In this document: positions 55,166 to 63,690 of the stretch, in pieces | Layout: every line of letters starts with the position of its first letter | How positions within the stretch are numbered: the first letter of the stretch is position 1 | From: Peribacillus folii | GTDB taxonomy: Bacteria > Bacillota > Bacilli > Bacillales > DSM-1321 | Direction of reading: 5' to 3' | Length of the DNA: 64,000 nucleotides | Assembly: GCF_030271255.1 (NCBI RefSeq) | Contig: NZ_JASJOM010000004.1 | Span: forward strand, 310,001-374,000 | Program-made: the position numbers and the translations under genes | Notes under the pieces: model-generated | Told to the model about the DNA's origin: nothing | The model's database searches: none | What the model saw: only the letters and a program-made list of their open reading frames with translations

Positions 55166-55549
55166 TTAATTTTTATAACTTGCAAACATGTTAGTGTTGT
55201 CAGGAACATTTTCCAGATAACAGATTTTACCTTCATTATTCAGTCTTGCTATATCTTTCCCAGTTTGCGTAAATACCGTTCCTGACGACCGTTTGCCACA
55301 CACCGCCCAAGGTGTTTCAAATAGATCGCTACCTTCTGCTTTTTTCCACCCTTCGAACATATGTTTAATATCGCTATTTTCTTTGAACACAGTCTTTACA
55401 AACAACTTCCAATTTTCAATTCCAGTTTTTTCATGACCGTTCAGGACGAAAACAATATCGTCCGTGAATAATGACGTTAATTCTTCCATTGCCGTTTCGC
55501 TTGTTCTTGATTGATCGAATAGATCAAAATATTTCTCTAAGTTTTCCAT
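55166..55549 (-). CDS. SnoaL/NTF2-like protein
   Basis: 127 residues of the NTF2-like cone fold: LEKYFDLFDQSRTSETAMEELTSLFTDD at the start, then FVLNGHEKTGIENWKLFVKTVF and GTVFTQTGKDIARL. Family members are isomerases, hydroxylases or ligand binders; no catalytic Asp pair is clear. It is next to an Rrf2 regulator, 40 bases away on the same strand, and may be in its operon. Function unknown. Confidence 0.8.
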   Translation of the reverse strand: MENLEKYFDLFDQSRTSETAMEELTSLFTDDIVFVLNGHEKTGIENWKLFVKTVFKENSDIKHMFEGWKKAEGSDLFETPWAVCGKRSSGTVFTQTGKDIARLNNEGKICYLENVPDNTNMFASYKN

Positions 55550-55589
55550 TTCTTTAATCTCCTAATCACAATGATATTATTGTTATGCT

Positions 55590-56063
55590 TTATAAAACCA
55601 TTTTTTCATTTATTACTTTTTTTAACATTTGAAGATTTTCTTTTGGACATTTTTTGTCTATTTCCTCAGTCAGAGAGGCGATGGTTTCACGTTTGAGAAT
55701 ATTTTTCCACGAAGACTCCGCTTCTTCCATCAAGTCGGACAGCATGCAAATATCCTTCTCCTTCAAGTTAAGCATGTCGTGAAAAATGCCACTTGAGGAA
55801 TATAGGGACTGCTTCCCTTCAATGGCAAGATAGACATCATATATACGGATATCTTCAGGATTTTTTTTTAATTTAAACCCGCCCTTTATACCGGGAACCG
55901 AGGTAAGTAAATCAGCACTGACTAATTTCCTTAATATCTTTTGAAAATAAGTGGCGGATCCCCCCAATTGCTGGCTAATCACATCTCCAGGCAATACAGC
56001 TTTTTCCGGTAGAAAATTAAGTAATAAGATGGCATAAACGGACTGCTCCACCCCCGTCTTCAT
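55590..56063 (-). CDS. Rrf2-family transcriptional regulator (no cluster cysteines)
   Basis: About 157 residues (TTG 56069 is an alternative start). Winged helix VISQQLGGSATYFQKILRKLVSADLL and the VPGIKGGFKL wing, then the linker YLAIEGKQSLYSSS. Unlike the Rrf2 at 26.2 kb it has a single C-terminal-half cysteine (DICMLSD), so it should not hold a 3-Cys cluster; it belongs with CymR/YwnA-like members. Upstream of the SnoaL-like gene, its possible target. Confidence 0.85.
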   Translation of the reverse strand: MKTGVEQSVYAILLLNFLPEKAVLPGDVISQQLGGSATYFQKILRKLVSADLLTSVPGIKGGFKLKKNPEDIRIYDVYLAIEGKQSLYSSSGIFHDMLNLKEKDICMLSDLMEEAESSWKNILKRETIASLTEEIDKKCPKENLQMLKKVINEKMVL

Positions 56064-56401
56064 ATGCAATCAAGATCATCTCCTTCACGGCTTTGGTTTC
56101 CACCAAAATCTATCAAAGTTTAAAGTGGATAAAGATTATCCACTTTATACACATAATACATTATTATATTAATAAAGTAAACCTTCTTGATGTCATTATT
56201 AACAAAATTCCCTTTGTACGGCGTTAATAGACGTGTAATAAGGAAATTTTCATCACATCCAGAACATCTAAAATTGTTAATATTCCTTTAAATCAGTACG
56301 ATAAATGAACAAATGGGTAATTTTTTACTAGAAGACATCTTCTTTTTGCATTTATATTGTTTGACAACATCAACATTCTTATAAAGGCAGGTATACAAAC
56401 C
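56064..56401. other. Divergent intergenic region
   Basis: AT-rich region between the Rrf2 gene and the chemoreceptor gene; GATAAAGATTATCCACTTTA-type dyads near 56118-56150 (AAAGTGGATA ... TATCCACTTT) could be the Rrf2 operator. No gene. Confidence 0.45.
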
Positions 56402-57322
56402 ATGTTAAAAATGAAAGATCAAAAAAGTACGCAGGTTCTGGAAGAAAGTGCTGTATTGGCAGCCATCGAAAGGTCACTCTCCATGATCGAATTCGATAAA
56501 GAGGGGCAGGTGCTCTGGGCTAATGAAAATTTTGCTAAAACAATGGGATACAGAGTGGATGAAATGCCTGGCCTTCATCATAAAAGATTTTGCACGCAGG
56601 AGTTTGTAATGAGCAGGGCATATGAAGAATTTTGGAGAAATCTCCGCAACGGAAAAAGCTTTCAGGAAAAAATAACCCGCATCACGAAATCAGGACAGGT
56701 TATCTGGTTGGAAGCTACGTACACACCTGTCTTTGATCGTAATGGAAAAGTCTCTGCCGTTGTAAAAATTGCTACAGATATTACAGAAAGAGAAACGAAT
56801 GCGCATGATGTGGCATTGCGTTTGCAAAAAATGTCAGAGGAACTGCATGAAAAGGCTGAACTTGGCATCACACAAAGCCAGGAAGCCTCCCTGACAACAA
56901 GCAAGCTTGTCGCTGGATCGAAGGAGAATATGGAAATCCTCGAATCTCTTAAACTCCAGGCACAATCGATTAGAGGCATTGTAAAGACGATCCGTGAAAT
57001 AGCTGCCCAAACCAATCTATTGGCATTGAATGCTGCAATCGAAGCAGCTCGTGCCGGTGAACATGGAAGAGGGTTCAATGTTGTAGCTGGTGAAGTCAGA
57101 AAACTTTCAAACCGTGTCCAGGACTCGATTCAGGAAGTTAATTCCCATGTAGAAGGCATTACAACGGAGATAGCTAAAATCAGTAAAGTGACCGCCCAAT
57201 CTCAAGCAGGCATTACAAATAACCAGACATACAACAAGCAAGTGGTAATGACGTTCAAAGAAGTGGAAATGGCTTCAACCCAACTTGATAAGGAAGTCAA
57301 ATCCTTTAAAGAGATATTCTGA
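56402..57322 (+). CDS. Soluble PAS-domain methyl-accepting chemotaxis-type protein
   Basis: 306 residues from ATG 56402. An N-terminal PAS domain (about 20-135; [22 protein letters not shown] and [10 protein letters not shown]) is followed by a short MCP signalling domain whose tip [24 protein letters not shown] is fully conserved (about 198-220). No membrane helix, so it is a cytoplasmic receptor, like YfmS. The PAS domain may hold heme or FAD for oxygen or redox sensing; no clear ligand residues. Single gene followed by a terminator-like stem. Confidence 0.9.
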   Translation: MLKMKDQKSTQVLEESAVLAAIERSLSMIEFDKEGQVLWANENFAKTMGYRVDEMPGLHHKRFCTQEFVMSRAYEEFWRNLRNGKSFQEKITRITKSGQVIWLEATYTPVFDRNGKVSAVVKIATDITERETNAHDVALRLQKMSEELHEKAELGITQSQEASLTTSKLVAGSKENMEILESLKLQAQSIRGIVKTIREIAAQTNLLALNAAIEAARAGEHGRGFNVVAGEVRKLSNRVQDSIQEVNSHVEGITTEIAKISKVTAQSQAGITNNQTYNKQVVMTFKEVEMASTQLDKEVKSFKEIF

Positions 57323-57368
57323 ACACATTTTATATTATCCATTGCCCTGTTCGTTCTATTCCGCCATG

Positions 57369-57400
57369 CTCCCAGTAAGACTGATACTGGGAGACTTTCA
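57369..57400 (+). terminator. Terminator of the chemoreceptor gene
   Basis: Perfect 9-bp stem CTCCCAGTA/TACTGGGAG with a 7-base loop and a weak T-rich tail. Confidence 0.6.
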
Positions 57401-57441
57401 TTGTTTTCGTTTGGAAGTGTCGGATGATGATTAAAGCAAAC

Positions 57442-58383
57442 CTATAAATAATGGAATCTAGTCAATATGTATAAGAATAATGGGATGGAAATCATGGATA
57501 TGATTGTCGTGATTATCGTCGTAATTGCTCCCAATTTATCGTTCGCACCGTATCTGCTGAACAGGATGGAAGCTAGGGTAAGAACAGGCATCATTGCTTG
57601 GATCAGTAAGGTTTCAGCAACGATTCCGTCCATATTCATCATTTTTATTACCATTAACACAAATAGGGGCAATATAACCAGCTTGCTGACGACTGGAATG
57701 ACGATTTTGCTTTTGGCAGTCTGAAATTGTGACTTGGTTATGGACATGATCAGCAGCCCAATGTAAAACATCGCTAACGGTGATGCGAGTGCGGCCAATT
57801 GGTTTGTCAAGCTGACAAATATATGGGGCGGGTGATACTTTGCGAATGCAAATATCAAACCAAATCCTATTGCCAGTGTAGGCATATTAACCATTGACTT
57901 TATAGAGGACATTGAGAAGGATTTGGATTTTTGCAGGATCATCACACCTACTGTCCAAATGACCATATCCATGCCGGCATCAAAAATGGCTGCATACATG
58001 GCTCCTTCTGGGCCTAATAGTGTTGCACATAACGGAATGCCGATAAACCCTGTATTCCCCAAACCTGATAGAAGCGAAATTTCCCGTCGAAATGAGTTCC
58101 CCGGACTGCAAAGGGTAACCAGCAAACCGCCTAATCCGATCCCAAATAGGTTGATCGCCAGTGAAAGAATAAAAACGATCAAGATATTTCGTAACATGGC
58201 TTGGTTGATATCCACTTTGAAAATACTTGATAAGATTATGCATGGCATAGCCACATTAACGATAATCATCGAATAAGTTTGCTTGTTTTGTTCATTAAGG
58301 GGATTCAGGTATGAGAGTATCACACCTACTAAAATCATCATCCCGATCAAAAGGACCGACTCGAACACGATAGCGTAATTCAC
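57442..58383 (-). CDS. AEC-family transporter (second in window)
   Basis: 313 residues from GTG 58383, the codon 11 bases after GGAGG; the longer frame to 58443 looks non-homologous at its start. About ten helices, GLGNTGFIGIPLCATLLGPEG in the first half and MMPVLTLASILFSRYGAN in the second, as in auxin efflux carrier-like exporters of organic anions. It is not close in sequence to the AEC protein at 14.5 kb. Ligand unknown; downstream of the ABC sugar operon but separated by a terminator. Confidence 0.82.
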   Translation of the reverse strand: MNYAIVFESVLLIGMMILVGVILSYLNPLNEQNKQTYSMIIVNVAMPCIILSSIFKVDINQAMLRNILIVFILSLAINLFGIGLGGLLVTLCSPGNSFRREISLLSGLGNTGFIGIPLCATLLGPEGAMYAAIFDAGMDMVIWTVGVMILQKSKSFSMSSIKSMVNMPTLAIGFGLIFAFAKYHPPHIFVSLTNQLAALASPLAMFYIGLLIMSITKSQFQTAKSKIVIPVVSKLVILPLFVLMVIKMMNMDGIVAETLLIQAMMPVLTLASILFSRYGANDKLGAITTIITTIISMISIPLFLYILTRFHYL

Positions 58384-58488
58384 TTCATCCACATCCTCCG
58401 TAAAATCTACCGCCGTTATTAAGCCGAAAAAAGCGGTCCACACATGTCATAGTTTCCCTAAGCTGGTCATGTAACGCACACCGGAATA

Positions 58489-58528
58489 TGAAAAAACTAC
58501 CCTCTTAAATACCAGGTAGTTTTTCATG
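58489..58528 (-). terminator. Terminator of the ABC importer operon
   Basis: Stem GAAAAACTACC/GGTAGTTTTTC, 14-base loop, with T-rich flanks on the minus strand, 49 bases after the last permease stop. Confidence 0.8.
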
Positions 58529-58576
58529 TCCTGCATGAGAATGTCCAGATTCCATTTCAAAACAACATCAAAAAAA

Positions 58577-59455
58577 TCATTTGACCCCGCCTGAGGTCAT
58601 GCCGAGAATGAACTGCTTGCGTACAAGCAGCATGAAGATCACCGTTGGCAGAACGAATATGATCCCCGCCGCAGCCATTTGGTTCCATAACACTCCCTCT
58701 TCTCCAACAAAGAATGAGAGGGCGATAGGAAGTGTAACTGCGTCCTGTTGGGTGATTACGAGAGAAAACATGAATTCATTCCAGGTGATCACAAAACAAA
58801 AAACAGTGGCTGTGATGATGCCAGGCCTTGCAAGCGGCAATAGAATATGCCATAACACTTGGAATCGATTTGCCCCATCGATTTTGGCTGCTTCTTCCAT
58901 ATCAATGGGAATGCGATCGATGAACCCCTTTGTCAACCAAATGGCATAAGGAATCGTATGACCGAGGTTGACGATGATCAGTGCAAGCGTGGTATCCAAT
59001 AATCCCCAATCACGAAACATTGTGAAAAAGGGAATCACATTGACGATAAGCGGAATGAATTGGGTAGCAAGTATCGCAAACATGAACAATTGCTTTCCTG
59101 GTATGTGAAACCGAGAAAGACCGTAAGAGGCTAGTACACTTACAGGAATCGTGATAAGCAGGGTTACAGCCACCACAATCAAACTATTAGTATAGTATTT
59201 ACCTAAATTGAAGGCTGAGCCGAATACGGTTCGAAAGTTATCTAACGTTGCCTGAAAGAATATGCTTGCCGTGTAAACTTCTGACTCCGGCTTAAAGGCC
59301 GTTATCGCAATCCAGAATATTGGTAAAAAGAGAAAAATGACGATCAACAAGACGCATGATATTTCCAAAACAGCCACCCATTTTATGGAGTTTTCATTTT
59401 TTATATTCGTTTTTTGCTTCTGGGGTATTGCAACTACCTCATTCATTAGTTCCAA
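58577..59455 (-). CDS. Carbohydrate ABC transporter permease (MalG/AraQ type)
   Basis: 292 residues, six helices, with the EAA loop EEAAKIDGANRFQVLWHILLPLARPGI (about 190) that docks the ATPase. It overlaps the preceding permease gene by 10 bases. CUT1-type importer for oligosaccharides or glycosides; the ATPase is missing from the operon and is expected to be a shared MsmX-type protein. Terminator 49 bases downstream. Confidence 0.9.
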   Translation of the reverse strand: MELMNEVVAIPQKQKTNIKNENSIKWVAVLEISCVLLIVIFLFLPIFWIAITAFKPESEVYTASIFFQATLDNFRTVFGSAFNLGKYYTNSLIVVAVTLLITIPVSVLASYGLSRFHIPGKQLFMFAILATQFIPLIVNVIPFFTMFRDWGLLDTTLALIIVNLGHTIPYAIWLTKGFIDRIPIDMEEAAKIDGANRFQVLWHILLPLARPGIITATVFCFVITWNEFMFSLVITQQDAVTLPIALSFFVGEEGVLWNQMAAAGIIFVLPTVIFMLLVRKQFILGMTSGGVK

Positions 59456-60324
59456 TCATCTCCCTTCACCAATTTTCTCATATAGATGATCACAAATACG
59501 ATCGTTATAAGAGCTAAAATGTAGCCCAAAGCTGAGGAATAACCCATATCGAAATAGCGGAATCCCGTTTTATAAATGAAAAAGTTCAATACTTCGGTTG
59601 AATCTCCAGGGCCCCCTCGTGTCATCGTAACGACAGGGTCGAACGCTTTAAGTGTGAACATCGTCATCAATATGGATGCAATCAGTATGATGGGTTTTAA
59701 CATTGGCAGTGTGACATGGATAAGTGTTTTAAATGAAGACGCTCCATCCATCTTAGCCGCTTCGAATACCTCGCTTGGCATTCCCATAAGTCCGCTTATG
59801 AACATCAAGCTCATGAACGGCAGCCATATCCAAACCACTACAGAAATGAGAGCCGCCATTGCTGTAGTGCTCGTACCTAGCCATACAACATCAGAAAGCG
59901 GCGGAAAGAGGAAACCAATGATTTTGTCAAATAATCCATAATCAGGATTTAGCATGAATCTCCACGAATACCCGATAAGTGCCGGACTCATCGCAAAGGG
60001 AATGATCAGTACGGCACGTAAGTAAGAAAGATATTTTTTATCCTTGCTTAATAGAATTGCAACAAAAATGCTTAATATCAAGGTAAGCACTACCGTACTC
60101 GCAGCGAAAATCAGCGTTGCCTTTACGCTATTCCAAAATTGGGAATCGGAAAAAGCGCGGATATAATTATCAAAGCCAATAAATGGGCCCATTTCGGCAG
60201 ACGTCTTTAAATCCCAGTCATGTAAGCTAATCCAGAATGACTTCATCAAGGGATAAAAGGTGGTAGCTGCAATAAGGATAAATGCCGGAGCGATTAGCCC
60301 AAATTTGAATAGTTTTTGGTTCAT
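59446..60324 (-). CDS. Carbohydrate ABC transporter permease (MalF/AraP type)
   Basis: 292 residues with six helices, MTRGGPGDSTEVLNFFIY near the end (typical of MalF/UgpA-like permeases) and EAAKMDGASSFKTLIHVTLPML as the ATPase contact (about 185). It starts 133 bases after the binding protein gene. Partner of the MalG-type permease that overlaps its 3' end. Confidence 0.9.
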   Translation of the reverse strand: MNQKLFKFGLIAPAFILIAATTFYPLMKSFWISLHDWDLKTSAEMGPFIGFDNYIRAFSDSQFWNSVKATLIFAASTVVLTLILSIFVAILLSKDKKYLSYLRAVLIIPFAMSPALIGYSWRFMLNPDYGLFDKIIGFLFPPLSDVVWLGTSTTAMAALISVVVWIWLPFMSLMFISGLMGMPSEVFEAAKMDGASSFKTLIHVTLPMLKPIILIASILMTMFTLKAFDPVVTMTRGGPGDSTEVLNFFIYKTGFRYFDMGYSSALGYILALITIVFVIIYMRKLVKGDDWN

Positions 60325-60457
60325 TATAGCTTCCCCTCACTTAGAACAGGTTGTGAACCCTTTAACATCATTCTTTGCAATTGACCTGTTGCAGTTATCA
60401 TCACAGTTTACCTTTGAGAAGAAAGCGAACTTCCTTCTCAAGGCAAGGAAGGATTTG

Positions 60458-61810
60458 TTAGTTGTAGTAGCCCGCTTTATCCAAAAGTCGCTCCACTCGT
60501 TTAGCTGCATCATCCAGGCTTGGCTCCACAGGCTCGCCTGTGGCCATCTTTGAAATGGCACCACTTATGATATCCGCAATGCGAGGCCACTCCTTCATTT
60601 TTGGAAGCGCTCTAGCATTTTCAAAGTTGTCGGCAGCTACATTGTAGAAACCATCCGTCAATTCGTTCAGTTCCTCGTTTCTCATATTTTCCGTCTGGGT
60701 GATGACGGTTGACTGCTCCGCTGATGGACTCTCATTTTTCACTGTTTTCATGACAATATCAAGCTCTTCCTCAGGCTCGGCAATCCACTTAAGCACTTCC
60801 CATGCCGCCTCCTTGTTTTTTGATGCTTTCATCATCGCCAGTGGGAAAGTGGCGATGTTCGCTTGTGTTCCTTTTCCTTCCCACCCCGGTACCGATGCAA
60901 ATCCTACATTTCCGGCAACATCTTTTGCCGAAGCCTCTTTGTCATTGAACTCGGAATAGACCCACCACCAGCCGAGCCACATCGCAGCTTTTCCTTGCTT
61001 GAAGAAAGTTCTTGAGTCTTGTTCACCAAACGTGACAGAGCCTGGCGGGGCGACTTTTTCTTTCACAAGGAGATCTATATAACGTTTGGTAGCTTCAATT
61101 CCCTCTGGACTGTTAAAAGCAGGCTTCAGTTCATCATCAAAAATATCACCGCCATTGCTCCACAAGTAAGATGTCCACATGGGCAGGTTTTGGGCATTGT
61201 TACCGGCACCATAATATGGCACAATGCCAGCAAGATCGGTTTTGTCGGAAATAACCTTACTAACCTCATCAAGCTCCTTCCAAGTGGTCGGTGCGGTCAG
61301 CCCTAACTTCTTAAAGATATCTTTCCGATAAAAAAGCATTTGGACGTGTGCCCTGACAGGGAGGCTATATAATTTGCCATCGTGTGTCGAAAGATCCAGT
61401 ATCGGAGCTGGCCAACGATCCGTATTGAAATGATCACGCGCTACATATTCATCAAGCGGTTCCAAAAATGATGTAATGGAAGACCCCATCGTATCAAGAT
61501 GCACCACCAGATCATAGGTCCCGCCAGATGCAATACCGTCTGATGTGATGTCTTCCAGCAGGTTATCATATGGCGTTTCAATAAATTCAATGTTAATTCC
61601 AGTCTTTTCAGTAAAGGCTTTGCTTCTTGCTTTCCATGCATTGAACTGACCTATTCCTCCAGCAGACAATAATACTTTGACTGTCTTTCCTTTCAAGTTG
61701 TCACCCGACGTGCTCTCAGAGCGAGAGTTGCTGCAGCCGCTGACTAGCAGTACCAGTATCAATATGAGCAGCGTAAACGAACGAAATGGGTTTCTTTTTT
61801 TCATCATCAT
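60458..61810 (-). CDS. Extracellular solute-binding lipoprotein of a carbohydrate ABC transporter
   Basis: 450 residues (three adjacent ATG codons leave the start slightly open). Signal peptide with lipobox LVSGC (Cys26), then the family 1 binding-protein fold: FTEKTGINIEFIETPYDNLLEDI, VVHLDTMGSSITSFLEPLD, WLGWWWVYSEFND with the aromatic residues that stack on sugars. It is anchored outside the membrane and delivers a saccharide to the two permeases downstream. Which sugar is unknown. Preceded by several LacI-type operators. Confidence 0.9.
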   Translation of the reverse strand: MMMKKRNPFRSFTLLILILVLLVSGCSNSRSESTSGDNLKGKTVKVLLSAGGIGQFNAWKARSKAFTEKTGINIEFIETPYDNLLEDITSDGIASGGTYDLVVHLDTMGSSITSFLEPLDEYVARDHFNTDRWPAPILDLSTHDGKLYSLPVRAHVQMLFYRKDIFKKLGLTAPTTWKELDEVSKVISDKTDLAGIVPYYGAGNNAQNLPMWTSYLWSNGGDIFDDELKPAFNSPEGIEATKRYIDLLVKEKVAPPGSVTFGEQDSRTFFKQGKAAMWLGWWWVYSEFNDKEASAKDVAGNVGFASVPGWEGKGTQANIATFPLAMMKASKNKEAAWEVLKWIAEPEEELDIVMKTVKNESPSAEQSTVITQTENMRNEELNELTDGFYNVAADNFENARALPKMKEWPRIADIISGAISKMATGEPVEPSLDDAAKRVERLLDKAGYYN

Positions 61811-61901
61811 TTTCCTCTCTAAAATGGATTAGTAATTGGGTTAATCCTTGCCATCACTTCTCTGTAACGGCCATATGTAAAATCATGAGCTTCCTTCTTC
61901 A

Positions 61902-61921
61902 TTTTGAATACGTATTCAAAA
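61902..61921. promoter_or_regulatory. LacI-type operator 1 upstream of the ABC operon
   Basis: TTTTGAATACGTATTCAAAA, a perfect 20-base palindrome with the central CG typical of LacI-family sites, 92 bases before the binding-protein start. It is the best of four similar sites in this region. Confidence 0.75.
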
Positions 61922-61992
61922 TAAAGAGGAAAGCCATTGCTTTTTACATCAATCCACATAAACGTATATTTTCGAGAAGAAACCACCCATGA

Positions 61993-62006
61993 TGAATACG
62001 CATTCA
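61993..62006. promoter_or_regulatory. LacI-type operator 2
   Basis: TGAATACGCATTCA, one centre change from operator 1. Confidence 0.65.
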
Positions 62007-62059
62007 AAACTACCTGATTTTCTGCTTTTCCAGCTTCAATTTTCGTACGGGAACTCTCG

Positions 62060-62073
62060 TGAATACGTATTCA
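62060..62073. promoter_or_regulatory. LacI-type operator 3
   Basis: TGAATACGTATTCA, identical to the core of operator 1, followed by A7. Confidence 0.7.
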
Positions 62074-62136
62074 AAAAAAGTCCCAATAATATTACCTCAT
62101 TGGTTACGCATTGCTTGTTGCCAATTAAAACTGCGC

Positions 62137-62150
62137 TGAATACGAATTCC
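62137..62150. promoter_or_regulatory. LacI-type operator 4 (degenerate)
   Basis: TGAATACGAATTCC keeps the left arm and the central CG; the right arm has changes. Listed as possible only. Confidence 0.4.
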
Positions 62151-62270
62151 TTTATATTCACTATCTTAATAGGGCTTAAAAATTCTGTCAATACTAAATA
62201 TTCAAACAATTTACTTTCATTTCCTTTTTCTCTTCCAATAAATTAGAATTTTAATAATCGTGGCTCTCCA

Positions 62271-62295
62271 AAAAACCGACTCCCTTACAGGAACC
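62271..62295 (-). terminator. Terminator of azlCD
   Basis: Minus strand stem AACCG/CGGTT with inner pairs and a T6 tail. Confidence 0.55.
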
Positions 62296-62309
62296 GGTTC
62301 CAATCAAAA

Positions 62310-62633
62310 TCAATAAACAATCCAACGCAAAATCATGAAAAAGATGACGCCCGAAAGTACAGTTATCAGTAAACTGCGTGTCTTAATCGCAATGAAAAAA
62401 GTCGGAATGGCCGCTAATAGTTGAACATTATCGGTTATGGAGGTAAGCTTTCCATCATGAACCAAAATTTCCTGGCCTATCAATGCAGCCATGACCGAGA
62501 TGGGAACATAATTCAACCAACGCATCCCCCACTCTGGTAATTCAACACGGCTAAGAACCATCAATGGTACAACCCTTGGAATGAACGTGACAATCGCCGC
62601 CCCTAGAATGATCAATACAACTTCCCATCTCAT
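62310..62633 (-). CDS. azlD: AzlD-family branched-chain amino acid export protein
   Basis: About 107 residues from ATG 62633, which overlaps the azlC stop as ATGA (ATG 62639 is possible). Four hydrophobic helices with the family motif TFIPRVVPLMVLSRVELPEWGMRWLNYVP. AzlD forms the export pair with AzlC for branched-chain amino acids and analogues such as azaleucine. Translational coupling to azlC is likely. Confidence 0.9.
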   Translation of the reverse strand: MRWEVVLIILGAAIVTFIPRVVPLMVLSRVELPEWGMRWLNYVPISVMAALIGQEILVHDGKLTSITDNVQLLAAIPTFFIAIKTRSLLITVLSGVIFFMILRWIVY

Positions 62634-63364
62634 TTCCATTTTTCCACCGCCATCCCTAGTGTCGAAGCTATGATCGTTGCCACAATGATCCCCATGCTGC
62701 TGGACAGGAAGAAAGAGCAACCCACAGTGAGGACAACTGCTACCAGAGCTACAGCTATATCTCTTTTGATTTTGCTTCTGCCTATTATGGACAAAACGAG
62801 AATCCCGATGAACATGGCTGGCAACGCGAATTCAAGTCCGAATTTTTCGGGGTCTGAAATCCATTGGGCCAAAAGAGCCCCAGCGATATTGGCAATGAAC
62901 CAATTTAAATAAGCGGTAATATTGAGGCCATGCATCCAACTTTCATTGATTTTCTTCGTTTTCGCCGTTTGGTTAATGGCGACACCAAAAGTCTCATCCG
63001 TGAGCAGGGAACCTACAAGGATGTTCCTCAGTGGAGAAAGATGGCGAAAATACGGGGATAGTGCAGCACTAAGTAAAAGGTGACGCAGGTTGACAAATAA
63101 TATGGTAATAATGATGGCTGTGGGAGAACTGCTTGCCGCAATCATTCCTGCCGCAATGAATTGAGCTGATCCAGCATAGAGAATTAAACTCATGAGCGCA
63201 ATCTCGGCTATGCTTAATCCAGCTGTCTTTTGGACAACACCAGCAGCTAATCCGATGCTTAAATAACCAAGCAATGTAGGAACGCAATCCTTAATGCCTT
63301 CCATAAATCCTTCTTTATTTCGTGGTGATGCTGCTGTCTCCACATGGATGTTCTCTAAACTCAC
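62630..63364 (-). CDS. azlC: AzlC-family branched-chain amino acid exporter
   Basis: 244 residues, about six helices, with GYLSIGLAAGVVQKTAGLS (33-51), SAQFIAAGMI and LLSAALSPYFRHL, which are typical of AzlC. First gene of azlCD. In Bacillus subtilis the operon is controlled by AzlB (Lrp-like); no such gene is here. An unusual 270-base leader with GC-rich structure lies upstream. Confidence 0.9.
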   Translation of the reverse strand: MSLENIHVETAASPRNKEGFMEGIKDCVPTLLGYLSIGLAAGVVQKTAGLSIAEIALMSLILYAGSAQFIAAGMIAASSSPTAIIITILFVNLRHLLLSAALSPYFRHLSPLRNILVGSLLTDETFGVAINQTAKTKKINESWMHGLNITAYLNWFIANIAGALLAQWISDPEKFGLEFALPAMFIGILVLSIIGRSKIKRDIAVALVAVVLTVGCSFFLSSSMGIIVATIIASTLGMAVEKWK

Positions 63365-63605
63365 CTTATTCCCTCCTTAGCTAAATTTTTGAAGCCCGGA
63401 AGCTATTAATAATGCGTCCAGCTTTTTTCACCAGTCGATTTATCGACGGTCTTTGAAGCCCCGGGAGCCTCCGCTTTCATTCGGGCCCCGGACCATTTGT
63501 ATAACTGAAACAAGCGCGGGATATTGCCCACGCAGCAAATACTTTATATTAGTAGTTAGTATAATACTTACTCAGCAAACATTCAAACCTTTCTGAATTC
63601 AATAT
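63365..63605 (-). other. Leader region of azlCD with GC-rich structure
   Basis: On the minus strand a possible -10 (TATTAT, near 63560) is followed by about 190 untranslated bases. Around 63455-63495 the arms CCGGGGCCCG and CTCCCGGGGC with GCGGAGGC between can fold into a stable GC-rich hairpin, far above the local GC content. No T-box or known riboswitch core was recognised. Confidence 0.4.
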
Positions 63606-63609
63606 TCCC

Positions 63610-63663
63610 ATCGACAAAAACGCCGAACTCCCGATAAAACGGAAGTTTGGCGTTTTTGTCGAT
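63610..63663 (-). terminator. Terminator of the right-edge GNAT gene
   Basis: A 20-bp stem (one mismatch; ATCGACAAAAACGCC arm at 63610 and its complement ending 63663) with a 14-base loop. It lies 27 bases after the GNAT stop. Confidence 0.8.
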
Positions 63664-63690
63664 AGACTTAATAAATAAATATCCATCCAT

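Larger units (their letters stand above)
61811..62309. other. Regulatory region upstream of the ABC operon
   Basis: 500 bases without a supported gene, holding the four operator-like sites and the terminator of azlD (62271-62295). No LacI regulator gene is in the window. Confidence 0.6.
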
